6,623 bases of DNA from Paludibacteraceae bacterium (GTDB lineage: Bacteria > Bacteroidota > Bacteroidia > Bacteroidales > Paludibacteraceae): the NCBI GenBank assembly GCA_017560605.1, contig JAFZEQ010000005.1, forward strand, positions 1 through 6,623, read 5' to 3'. The translations under genes and the position numbers were made by a program. The notes below the pieces were generated by a model. That model was given only the letters and a program-made list of their open reading frames with translations, ran no database searches and was not told the DNA's origin. Below are positions 1 through 5,478 of this stretch, in pieces; within the stretch, counting starts at the first letter, position 1; every line of letters begins with the position of its first letter.

Positions 1-981
1 AATGAGGTAACGCAACTTGCCGCCAAAAGCTTGCATCAAACTACCCCTAACCTTCTTATGCAAGAGTTTCTTGATACCAGGAGTTTTCCAGAGCACTTTC
101 ATCAATGGTTTATTAATAACAGGCAATACTTTACCCTTGATAATCTTCTCAATAACCAATGGAACAGTCAAGATCATAAAAGGATTTACCTGTGCAAAAG
201 CTTTCATCAAAGTGCTTGGAGTTGGAGCCTTAGTTAGGAAGTAGAGTTCAGCTCCATCACACACTTGATAGAGGAATTCAAATGCCAAACCGAACATATG
301 AGCGATTGGCAACATAGACATCATCTTGTCTCCAGGATGGTGTGGGATCTCCTTACAAGCAAAATCAACGTTACCGCTCAAGTTCTTGTGGGTCAACATT
401 ACGCCTTTAGGGTTACCGGTTGATCCAGAAGTATAGTTGATGAGTGCCAACTCATCTTGATTGTCAGTAGGATAAACCACATCATCTACAGTCAAACCAT
501 TAGGCCATTCTTTCTTGAACTCCTCATCGATAGTAGCGTATACTTTCTCAACGTCTTCATTAGCTGCGTGTTTGAGGCTGAAATCATCCATAAAGATCAT
601 AGCTGTCAAACCTGGCATCTCTTTAGCATCTACTTTCTTGAGTACATTAGGACCTACATATAGCAATTTTGCATCTGAGTGAGCAACCAAAGAATGTACA
701 CCTTCTGCAGTAAAATCTGGTAGAATACTTACGACCACAGCTTTATATGTCTCCACAGCCAAGAATAATACACCCCAATTCGCACAGTTGCGACCACAAA
801 GCGCTATCTTATCACCAGGTTTCACCCCCATTAAACGGAAAGTGGTATGCAAACGAGCAATCTCGTTAGCCAACTCGCCGTATGTATAAGATGTGTTACC
901 ATCTAAATCCTTCATGGCCAAGTCTGACCATTTTCTTTTTGTTGTGTTTTGGAAATACTCCAAATAATGTGTTAATTGCAT
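1..981 (-). CDS. Long-chain acyl-CoA synthetase (AMP-binding family), N-terminal part, cut by window edge
   Basis: Adenylate-forming enzyme expected to activate a fatty acid (or similar carboxylate) with ATP and CoA via an acyl-adenylate. The reading frame is open for 327 codons from the ATG at 979-981 to base 1 and runs off the edge. The start MQLTHYLEYF is followed by YTYGEL (33-38), typical of the family N terminus. The phosphate-binding signature YTSGSTGNPKG lies at residues 183-193, and LPIAHMFGLAFEF at 224-236 matches the A4 region that shapes the acyl pocket. The sequence stops just before the expected GGA motif, so the A5-A10 motifs, including the C-terminal catalytic Lys, are not visible. 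Residues 266-315 are basic and hydrophobic, as in FadD/FACL-type enzymes, which favours a medium- or long-chain substrate over acetate. Its promoter carries the same operator as the TetR gene and the SDR-ALDH pair, so co-regulation is likely. Family is confident; chain length is inferred. Confidence 0.93.
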   Translation of the reverse strand, partial: MQLTHYLEYFQNTTKRKWSDLAMKDLDGNTSYTYGELANEIARLHTTFRLMGVKPGDKIALCGRNCANWGVLFLAVETYKAVVVSILPDFTAEGVHSLVAHSDAKLLYVGPNVLKKVDAKEMPGLTAMIFMDDFSLKHAANEDVEKVYATIDEEFKKEWPNGLTVDDVVYPTDNQDELALINYTSGSTGNPKGVMLTHKNLSGNVDFACKEIPHHPGDKMMSMLPIAHMFGLAFEFLYQVCDGAELYFLTKAPTPSTLMKAFAQVNPFMILTVPLVIEKIIKGKVLPVINKPLMKVLWKTPGIKKLLHKKVRGSLMQAFGGKLRYLI

Positions 982-1002
982 AATATATTTGTTTTATATT
1001 AA

Positions 1003-1035
1003 ATTCAAAAATTCAAAAATTTAAAAGATTCAAAA
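1003..1035. repeat. AT-rich 8-bp tandem repeat in acyl-CoA synthetase leader
   Basis: Units ATTCAAAA (1003-1010), ATTCAAAA (1011-1018), ATTTAAAA (1019-1026) and, after one extra G, ATTCAAAA (1028-1035). They lie 22 to 54 bp upstream of the start codon, inside the predicted 5' untranslated region. On the transcribed strand they read TTTTGAAT. This is a simple repeat that keeps the leader unstructured and could vary in copy number; no function is shown. Confidence 0.6.
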
Positions 1036-1037
1036 AA

Positions 1038-1091
1038 TTAAATAGTGCTTCGTGCGTTGAATTATTAAATCCTTTAAATCGTGCTTTGCGC
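1038..1091. repeat. Two degenerate repeat units in acyl-CoA synthetase leader
   Basis: TTAAATAGTGCTTCGTGCG (1038-1056) and TTAAATCGTGCTTTGCGC (1074-1091) are similar units 36 bp apart. On the transcribed strand each reads roughly CGCA(C)GAAGCAC/CGCAAAGCAC followed by ATTTAA. They fall directly after the predicted transcription start. The GC-rich cores with GCTTTGCGC/GCTTCG resemble the cores of the repeats at 4581-4656, so they may belong to the same dispersed family. Confidence 0.4.
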
Positions 1092-1101
1092 AATATCGTT
1101 A

Positions 1102-1109
1102 CAAAGATA
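1102..1109 (-). promoter_or_regulatory. Promoter (-7 element) of acyl-CoA synthetase
   Basis: Minus-strand TATCTTTG matches the Bacteroidetes -7 consensus TAnnTTTG. Transcription would start near 1096, giving a leader of about 115 nt. The operator palindrome lies exactly 12 bp upstream and covers the region where the -33 element would be. A 38-bp stretch from here through the operator (1102-1139) matches the tetR promoter (1927-1964) at 34 positions. Confidence 0.72.
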
Positions 1110-1117
1110 CAACTTAT

Positions 1118-1139
1118 TTTTCGAACGCACGTTCAAAAA
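1118..1139. promoter_or_regulatory. Predicted TetR operator 1 (acyl-CoA synthetase)
   Basis: The core GAACG-CA-CGTTC (1123-1134) is a perfect 5+2+5 inverted repeat. It is extended by TTTT on the left and AAAA on the right after one non-paired base on each side, giving a 22-bp near-palindrome. Length and symmetry suit a TetR-family dimer. Its place over the -33 region predicts repression by blocking RNA polymerase. Assignment to the adjacent TetR protein rests on copies 2 and 3 at that gene and its divergent neighbour. Confidence 0.75.
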
Positions 1140-1211
1140 TACTATAAAAATGCATTTTTTTTGTAAAATTAGTTATTTTTTTATAAAAACAACCTTTTTT
1201 TTAAGAATAAT

Positions 1212-1248
1212 CGGTTAATATCGGTTATTCCGTCTAACCGCCTAACCG
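1212..1248. repeat. Nested inverted repeat downstream of tetR gene
   Basis: CGGTTA at 1212-1217 and 1222-1227 is mirrored by TAACCG at 1235-1240 and 1243-1248. The transcript could fold into two stacked 6-bp stems with a 7-nt loop. It begins 20 bp after the tetR stop codon, so a 3'-end structure or terminator is possible. However, the minus strand continues with an A-tract (complement of T-run 1194-1202) instead of a U-tract, so a classic intrinsic terminator is not supported. Confidence 0.4.
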
Positions 1249-1267
1249 CATCACCGAACCATATGCA

Positions 1268-1864
1268 TTACTCTTTCTTAATCAACTCGTACAAATAATT
1301 GTATTGGTCATACAATATTTCGTAGTTCATTGGTCCACTAGTGCGTCCAGGGTCCCATCCATCTTTGATATGTAGGAACATATGTGCGATGGTTTCGATA
1401 TGTACATCACCGCGTACTTGACCTAAGCGCATGCTATTTTTGATAGCTTGTATCCAAAGGTTTAATTCGCGTTCGTACAATTTGCGAGCTCTCTTGTATA
1501 GCTCAGGAAACTTGCTATAAGCAGTAAACATAACATTGACTACATTAGAAGTATTGATATTCTTATTATCTACCTGCTCATGTACATCTCTCAATTGTCC
1601 TAGATAATATACCATTGCTTCTATCATCTCTGGAATGGTCGTTCCCTCCTTAACACGATCTAACGCTCTTTGCTTAGGTTGAATCAGAAATGTGCTGACA
1701 GCTTCTTGAAACAACTCATCTTTATCCTTGAAATAATAATACAAGGTTCCTCTACCCATGTTCAATGCTGCTTGTAGATCTGTGATAGATACATTTGAGT
1801 ACCCCTCAATCATATACAACTCAATAGCCTTGAGTAGTATCTTTTCTCTGCGATCTTCTTCCAT
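1268..1864 (-). CDS. TetR/AcrR-family transcriptional regulator
   Basis: One-domain regulator of 198 residues, the usual TetR length. The N-terminal DNA-binding domain spans about residues 5-52. Its helix-turn-helix lies near 26-45 and ends in the hallmark GRGTLYYYFKDKDELF (37-52). Residues 55-198 are the predicted all-helical ligand-binding and dimerisation domain, too divergent to name a ligand by eye. The ATG at 1862-1864 begins MEEDRREKIL, directly before the first helix, so the start is secure. The promoter is a Bacteroidetes-type TACCTTTGC 62 bp upstream with a perfect palindrome over its -33 region, which indicates autoregulation. The same palindrome is found at the acyl-CoA synthetase promoter and at the divergent SDR-ALDH promoter. 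I infer a repressor released by a fatty acid, aldehyde or acyl-CoA, by analogy with TetR-type lipid regulators such as Bacillus FadR; the ligand is not shown by the sequence. Confidence 0.95.
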   Translation of the reverse strand: MEEDRREKILLKAIELYMIEGYSNVSITDLQAALNMGRGTLYYYFKDKDELFQEAVSTFLIQPKQRALDRVKEGTTIPEMIEAMVYYLGQLRDVHEQVDNKNINTSNVVNVMFTAYSKFPELYKRARKLYERELNLWIQAIKNSMRLGQVRGDVHIETIAHMFLHIKDGWDPGRTSGPMNYEILYDQYNYLYELIKKE

Positions 1865-1925
1865 AGTGCTAAAATTAGTTTTTCATAATTCACATGCAAA
1901 CGACCTGTTTTGACACAAATCGCTT

Positions 1926-1934
1926 GCAAAGGTA
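1926..1934 (-). promoter_or_regulatory. Promoter (-7 element) of tetR gene
   Basis: Minus-strand TACCTTTGC is a full match to the Bacteroidetes -7 consensus TAnnTTTGC. The predicted start near 1920 leaves a leader of about 55 nt before the ATG at 1864. Operator 2 lies 12 bp upstream of the element. Confidence 0.78.
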
Positions 1935-1941
1935 CAACTTT

Positions 1942-1965
1942 TTTTTCGAACGGTCGTTCAAAAAA
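1942..1965. promoter_or_regulatory. Predicted TetR operator 2 (tetR autoregulation)
   Basis: The core GAACG-GT-CGTTC (1948-1959) is a perfect inverted repeat, extended by TTTTT and AAAAA with one unpaired base on each side (24 bp in all). It lies over the -33 region of the tetR promoter, so the protein would repress its own gene. Its centre is 78 bp from that of operator 3, which faces the divergent SDR gene. Confidence 0.78.
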
Positions 1966-2020
1966 CGCCTATATTAAAAAAAGTACAATAATTATGCCAT
2001 ATAACTATCATAAAATTATG

Positions 2021-2042
2021 TTGTTGAACATGCGTTCGAAAA
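2021..2042. promoter_or_regulatory. Predicted TetR operator 3 (SDR-ALDH unit)
   Basis: The core GAACA-TG-CGTTC (2026-2037) matches the other two sites with one arm base changed (A for G), so the palindrome is slightly imperfect. Read on the plus strand, TTGAACATGCGTTCGAAAA matches the minus-strand reading of operator 1 at all but one position. The distance to the -7 element is again exactly 12 bp. The weaker arm may give lower affinity than sites 1 and 2. Confidence 0.7.
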
Positions 2043-2050
2043 TATAGCAG

Positions 2051-2059
2051 TAATTTTGC
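2051..2059 (+). promoter_or_regulatory. Promoter (-7 element) of SDR-ALDH unit
   Basis: TAATTTTGC fully matches the Bacteroidetes -7 consensus TAnnTTTGC. Transcription is predicted to start near 2065, about 55 nt before the SDR start codon. No comparably good promoter was seen before the downstream ALDH gene, so both genes are probably read from here. Confidence 0.72.
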
Positions 2060-2119
2060 GCCGATTTTGGTATACAATTTGTTAATTAACATGTAACTAA
2101 CCCAAAAATCTTATGTAAT

Positions 2120-2929
2120 ATGAAAATTAAAGGAAACACTGTGCTGATTACAGGTGGAGCATCTGGTATTGGCAAAATCATGGGACGAATATCGTTGGAG
2201 AAAGGAGCTAAATCGTTGATTATATGGGATGTGAATCAAGATGCATTAGATGCAACAGCAGCCGAATTTGCTTCGCGCGGACGCGTGTATACTTATAAGG
2301 TAGACATCACAGATAGCCTGTTGGTGGCTAGCACTTATCAACAAGTCAAGGATGATTGTGGTCAAGTGGATATTTTGATCAACTGTGCTGGTATTGTACG
2401 TGGAAACAAGACGTTCGACCAACAGACAGAGCAAGATATCCGTCTAACTATGGAAGTTAATACGATTGCTCCGATGATGATTACCCGTGAGATTTTGCCG
2501 GATATGCTTCGTCGCAATAGTGGTCATATCTGCAATATCGCTTCAGCGGGTGGTATGTTGTCCAACCCAAAAATGTCAGTCTATGCGGCTAGTAAGTGGG
2601 CTGCTATTGGCTGGAGCGACTCCGTGCGTATCGAACTACAGGAGATGAAATCCAATGTGCGTATTACAACTATTGCACCATACTTCATCAACACGGGTAT
2701 GTTTGATGGAGTTAAGTCTCCATTGTTGCCAATACAGAAGCCCGAGCCAACTGCCAAGAAGATTATTCGTGCCATAGAGCGCAACCGAACTTTCCGTGGA
2801 ATACCCTTTGGGTTCCATTTTATTCGTTTTTGGCAAGCTATTCTGCCAATTCGTGTCTTTGACTTCGTCTTTGGCACAGTTTTTGGCGTATATCACGCAA
2901 TGGATAATTTCACAGGACGCACTAAATAA
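2120..2929 (+). CDS. Short-chain dehydrogenase/reductase, retinol/fatty-alcohol dehydrogenase-like
   Basis: Classical SDR of 269 residues that should interconvert an alcohol or ketone using a nicotinamide cofactor. The cofactor motif TGGASGIG is at 11-18. Asp37 ends the second strand (IIWD), which favours NAD(H) over NADP(H). NCAG at 88-91 replaces the usual NNAG. The catalytic set is Asn114, Ser142, Tyr155 and Lys159 (YAASK). The segment TIAPYFINTGMFDGV (184-198), followed by a proline-rich stretch and the helix PTAKKIIRAI (210-219), resembles the SDR16C group (RDH10, HSD17B11-type), which acts on retinoids, steroids and other lipophilic alcohols. The C-terminal part 229-260 is aromatic and hydrophobic (FGFHFIRFWQAILPIRV), consistent with membrane attachment. 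It is divergent from the TetR gene and 134 bp before an aldehyde dehydrogenase, so oxidation of a fatty alcohol to aldehyde is the best guess. Substrate and reaction direction are inferred. Confidence 0.92.
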   Translation: MKIKGNTVLITGGASGIGKIMGRISLEKGAKSLIIWDVNQDALDATAAEFASRGRVYTYKVDITDSLLVASTYQQVKDDCGQVDILINCAGIVRGNKTFDQQTEQDIRLTMEVNTIAPMMITREILPDMLRRNSGHICNIASAGGMLSNPKMSVYAASKWAAIGWSDSVRIELQEMKSNVRITTIAPYFINTGMFDGVKSPLLPIQKPEPTAKKIIRAIERNRTFRGIPFGFHFIRFWQAILPIRVFDFVFGTVFGVYHAMDNFTGRTK

Positions 2930-2963
2930 TCCCTTTACTTGCTACCTATCTGCCACCTGTCTC

Positions 2964-3007
2964 CATAGGGACTTCATAGGAACCTCATAGGAACTTCATA
3001 GGAACCT
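2964..3007. repeat. Four tandem 11-bp repeats between SDR and ALDH genes
   Basis: Units CATAGGGACTT (2964), CATAGGAACCT (2975), CATAGGAACTT (2986) and CATAGGAACCT (2997) follow one another without gaps. Alternation of CTT and CCT endings gives a 22-bp higher-order period. They occupy the 134-bp gap between the SDR stop and the ALDH start, on the presumed common transcript. The 11-bp period is near one helical turn and is not a multiple of 3. Function unknown; a slippage-prone spacer is the simplest reading. Confidence 0.85.
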
Positions 3008-3063
3008 CACCGAAGGAATACTAAGAGAAAACAGGCAGATTTGTGACAGAAAAACTTGATAAT

Positions 3064-4476
3064 ATGAAAGAATATATTTCCACCACCCGTCAAAAACAAA
3101 AGGCATACTTCCATTCTGGCGCTACCCTTGCGCTACCTTTCCGCAAGCAAATGCTTCGCAAGTTAGCCTCCGCCATGCACCAATATGAGAAGGCACTCGC
3201 AGATGCCCTTTGGCAGGACCTACACAAGTCTTACGAAGAGGCATACCTCACCGAACTCAGCATCGTTTATGGCGAGATTAGTCATCACCTCAAGGGCATG
3301 CGCCGTTGGGCACGTCCCGAACGCAAATGTTCGCCCTTGGCGATCATGCCTGCAACAAGTAAAATTGTCAAACAACCATTGGGCAACACCCTCATCATCG
3401 CCCCATGGAACTACCCTGTTCAATTGCTTCTCAATCCACTAGTAGGTGCTATATCTTCGGGTTGTACAGCTATGCTAAAACCCTCGCCATATGTGCCAAA
3501 CGTATCTCGTGTACTCACCGAGATGATCCGTGCCACTTTCTCCGAGGAGTATATCGCTATTGTAGAAGGCAACCGAGATGTCAACCAGATGCTGCTAGCT
3601 GAGCGATGGGACTTGATTTTCTTCACTGGTAGCCCTTCGCTAGGTAAGATGGTCATGGAGGCTGCTTCTAAGCACTTGACTCCAGTGGTATTGGAGTTAG
3701 GCGGTAAGAGTCCTTGTATCATCGATGGCGATGCAAATCTAGAGGTAGCGGCTAAGCGTGTAGCTTGGGGCAAGGCCTTGAATGCTGGTCAGACATGTAT
3801 TGCGCCAGACTATTTGATGTTGCACGAAGATATTAAAGATAAGTTCCTCAAACTGCTTGTTAAAGAATGGGAGAACCTGTTAGGCAAAGATCCTAAACAA
3901 TCGAAGCACTTTGTGCGTATTGTCAACGACAAAGCACTTGATCGTCTAATAAGTTACCTACCAACTTCTGAACCTCTGAACAGCGAAGCATCTGAACCTT
4001 CTGAACTCCTGAACAGCGAAGCATCCATCTACCATGGCGGCAAGTATGACAAAGCAGAGCGTTACCTCTCTCCTACTATCCTCACTGATGTAAGTCCAGA
4101 GGCACCAGTCATGCAAGAGGAAATTTTCGGTCCTATCTTCCCGGTGCTTACTTTTGAGCATTTGAACGAAGCTTTGGCGTTTGTATCAGAGCGTGAGCGT
4201 CCATTGGCATTCTATTACTTTGGCAAACAGGGCGACTATGTATTGCGTCATAGTATCTCGGGTGGTGCTTGTATCAACGATGTAATCATGCATATTGTTA
4301 ATGGTAATATGCCATTTGGTGGTGTTGGCAACTCGGGTATGGGTGGTTACCATGGCAAAGAGAGTTTCATGACTTTCTCTCATCGCCGTGCGGTAGTCAG
4401 CACGCCTACCTTTGTGGATATGCCGTTTAGATATATGCCGTATAAGCTTTTTAAGTGGATTAAAAAGCTAGTTTAG
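3064..4476 (+). CDS. Class-3 (fatty) aldehyde dehydrogenase with in-frame repeat insertion
   Basis: NAD(P)-dependent oxidation of an aldehyde to its carboxylate; 470 residues from this ATG. Motifs in order: PWNYP (114-118), FTGS (187-190), ELGGKSP with general base Glu211, GQTC with catalytic Cys245, EEIFGP (352-357) and PFGGVGNSGMGGYHG (417-431). The short N terminus, PWNYP and GQTCIAPDY pattern are those of the ALDH3 family, which includes fatty aldehyde dehydrogenases. The basic, aromatic tail FRYMPYKLFKWIKK (455-468) may sit on the membrane. An earlier in-frame GTG at 3043 would add seven residues (MTEKLDN). The ATG is preferred because it follows an A-rich leader and matches family length. 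Residues about 303-320 are an unusual Ser/Glu-rich duplicated loop (LNSEAS twice) encoded by a DNA repeat. The gene is the second of the TetR-linked pair, so it probably oxidises the aldehyde made by the SDR. Confidence 0.94.
   Translation: MKEYISTTRQKQKAYFHSGATLALPFRKQMLRKLASAMHQYEKALADALWQDLHKSYEEAYLTELSIVYGEISHHLKGMRRWARPERKCSPLAIMPATSKIVKQPLGNTLIIAPWNYPVQLLLNPLVGAISSGCTAMLKPSPYVPNVSRVLTEMIRATFSEEYIAIVEGNRDVNQMLLAERWDLIFFTGSPSLGKMVMEAASKHLTPVVLELGGKSPCIIDGDANLEVAAKRVAWGKALNAGQTCIAPDYLMLHEDIKDKFLKLLVKEWENLLGKDPKQSKHFVRIVNDKALDRLISYLPTSEPLNSEASEPSELLNSEASIYHGGKYDKAERYLSPTILTDVSPEAPVMQEEIFGPIFPVLTFEHLNEALAFVSERERPLAFYYFGKQGDYVLRHSISGGACINDVIMHIVNGNMPFGGVGNSGMGGYHGKESFMTFSHRRAVVSTPTFVDMPFRYMPYKLFKWIKKLV
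3976..4025 (+). repeat. In-frame direct repeat inside ALDH gene
   Basis: CTGAACAGCGAAGCATC occurs at 3976-3992 and 4009-4025, exactly 33 bp (11 codons) apart, with extra partial TTCTGAAC copies around and between. It encodes LNSEAS twice in a loop where other ALDH3 proteins have only a few residues before the conserved HGG. Similar wording (AACAG, AGCGAAGC, ATCT) occurs outside genes at 4633-4653, which suggests a dispersed repeat that has entered a coding region while keeping the frame. Confidence 0.75.
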
Positions 4477-4515
4477 AGGACGCTGAAGCTACAGTTTAGA
4501 GGACGCTGAAGCTAC
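4470..4515 (+). repeat. Exact 23-bp tandem duplication over the ALDH stop codon
   Basis: Two identical, abutting 23-bp units (4470-4492 and 4493-4515) start AGTTTAGAGGACGC and end GAAGCTAC. The first supplies the TAG stop of the ALDH gene (4474-4476). The start GTTTAG and end CTAC match the units on the opposite strand after the convergent SDR gene. The core TAGAGGACGC also recurs in the hairpin at 5560-5599. Confidence 0.85.
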
Positions 4516-4527
4516 TGATATGATTAC

Positions 4528-4564
4528 AAAAAAAGAAGGCACTTTATTGTAGCCTTCTTTTTTT
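4528..4564. terminator. Bidirectional intrinsic terminator between convergent genes
   Basis: A-run plus GAAGGC (4528-4540) pairs with GCCTTC plus T-run (4552-4564): a 13-bp perfect stem with an 11-nt loop. Each strand has its own U-tract (TTTTTTTATTTT on plus, TTTTTTT on minus). It lies 51 bp after the ALDH stop and 85 bp after the convergent SDR stop, so it can end both transcripts. Confidence 0.88.
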
Positions 4565-4580
4565 ATTTTATGAATAATCT

Positions 4581-4656
4581 GTAGGCGCTTTGCGCCGTTC
4601 ACTAAACAGTAGGCACTACGTGCCGTCCACTAAACAGTAGCGAAGCGATCTAAAAC
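4581..4656 (-). repeat. Palindrome-containing 28-bp tandem repeats after second SDR gene
   Basis: Two adjacent 28-bp units (4581-4608 and 4609-4636) share GTAGGC...GCCGT.CACTAAACA, with a shorter third unit from 4637 (GTAGCGAAGCGATCTAAAA). Units 1 and 2 contain perfect small palindromes: GGCGC-TTT-GCGCC and GGCAC-TAC-GTGCC. These differ by a paired change that preserves the stem. Read on the minus strand the units begin GTTTAG or GTTTTAG, and the one nearest the gene contains the SDR TAG stop (4650-4652). Confidence 0.75.
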
Positions 4657-5417
4657 CACCCCATTCTGCGGATTAGTCTAAGCAGACAGGTTGGCACTAA
4701 TGCTACCAGTGCTAGCAGTATGGTGTTCCATACGCCAGGAATAGAAACCTTTGCTCTACCGCGCATCATAGCTCTTACGGCACGGCGGGCGAGGTAATCA
4801 GGTTCTACGATATATCCGAGTATCTTTCCCATCTTGGTGAGCCATGGACGGATGTTATATAGTCCGGTGTTGATGGCTCCTGGTGTTACGTCGGTAATAT
4901 ATACGCCTTTGCCTTTTAGTTCTACATGCAACGAGCGTGTGAGGTTTCTCAAAAAAGCTTTGGTAGCGCTGTAGCTGCCTAATCGTTGCACAGCAATATC
5001 GGCAGTGATGGAGCACATATTGAGTATGTATCCTTTGCCACGTTTAACCATGTCTTGTGCAAAATAGTACATGAGCATGGCTGGTGTGTGCATATGTAGA
5101 TAAAAGATCAGTTGGTTGAAGCCTTCTGAGTCGTCCAGAAAATCACAATCGTGGTATACGCCAGCGTTGTTGATGAGCACTTCTACTTCTAGGTTGTTTG
5201 TTTGGCAGTAGTCGTATAGCTCTTTGGCTGCTGTTTGTGTACCTAGGTTTTGTACTAGTGAAAGCACATTGACTGTGTAGTCTTGGCGAAGAAGCGCCGC
5301 TTTGTCGTGTATAGCCTCTTCGTTGCTTACGATAAGCAGGTCATAGCCCTTTTGGGCCATGACACGTGCGTATTCATAACCGCATCCCGAACTAGCTCCT
5401 GTGATTAGTGCGTACAT
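4650..5417 (-). CDS. Short-chain dehydrogenase/reductase with hydrophobic C-terminal tail (DltE/YqjQ-like)
   Basis: Classical SDR of 255 residues. The cofactor motif is TGASSGCG (6-13), with Cys where Ile is usual. NNAG is at 83-86, Ser136 is catalytic (MCSITAD), and YSATK carries Tyr149 and Lys153. The second strand ends IVSNEE, with neither the Asp nor the Arg that would decide NAD from NADP. DVTPGAINTGLY (176-187) is the usual loop after strand six. The tail SIPGVWNTILLALVALVPTC (225-244) followed by LLRLIRR is a likely membrane anchor. This pattern is seen in the broad COG0300 group, which includes 3-ketoacyl reductase-like enzymes of lipid metabolism. The ATG at 5415-5417 lies three codons before the first strand. 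It has its own promoter without the TetR palindrome and converges on the ALDH gene. The substrate cannot be assigned. Confidence 0.92.
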   Translation of the reverse strand: MYALITGASSGCGYEYARVMAQKGYDLLIVSNEEAIHDKAALLRQDYTVNVLSLVQNLGTQTAAKELYDYCQTNNLEVEVLINNAGVYHDCDFLDDSEGFNQLIFYLHMHTPAMLMYYFAQDMVKRGKGYILNMCSITADIAVQRLGSYSATKAFLRNLTRSLHVELKGKGVYITDVTPGAINTGLYNIRPWLTKMGKILGYIVEPDYLARRAVRAMMRGRAKVSIPGVWNTILLALVALVPTCLLRLIRRMGWF

Positions 5418-5446
5418 ATATTCTTTTACTTTTTACTAATAGACTA

Positions 5447-5478
5447 CAAAAGTACTACTTTTTTTTAAAATACACAAG
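5447..5478 (-). promoter_or_regulatory. Promoter of second SDR gene
   Basis: Minus-strand TACTTTTG (5447-5454) matches the -7 consensus TAnnTTTG. CTTG (5475-5478) lies 20 bp upstream, the usual distance for the -33 TTTG element. Transcription would start near 5441, about 24 nt before the ATG. No GAACG/CGTTC palindrome is present, so this gene is probably outside the TetR regulon. Confidence 0.6.

Noticed and set aside
17..663. Plus-strand ORFs across the acyl-CoA synthetase region
   Set aside because: They are antisense shadows of a frame carrying a full AMP-binding signature.
1146..1159. AAAAATGCATTTTT palindrome upstream of the acyl-CoA synthetase promoter
   Set aside because: A 14-bp AT-rich palindrome in a very AT-rich stretch with no second copy at the other regulated promoters; not enough to call a site.
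2081..2090. GTTAATTAAC palindrome in the SDR leader as a second operator
   Set aside because: It is downstream of the predicted start of transcription, occurs once, and short AT-rich palindromes are expected by chance in this region.
3043..3063. GTG start adding seven residues to the ALDH
   Set aside because: The ATG at 3064 follows an A-rich leader like the other genes here and gives the usual class-3 ALDH N terminus; the GTG remains possible.
3318..3333. CGAAC-GCAAAT-GTTCG, a fourth possible TetR site inside the ALDH gene
   Set aside because: The half-sites are 4 bp further apart than in the three promoter copies, the flanking T/A runs are absent, there is no promoter beside it, and it encodes conserved ALDH sequence.
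4470..4656. CRISPR array
   Set aside because: Units are adjacent without unique spacers, lie in opposite orientations on the two sides of a terminator, and no cas-like gene is present.
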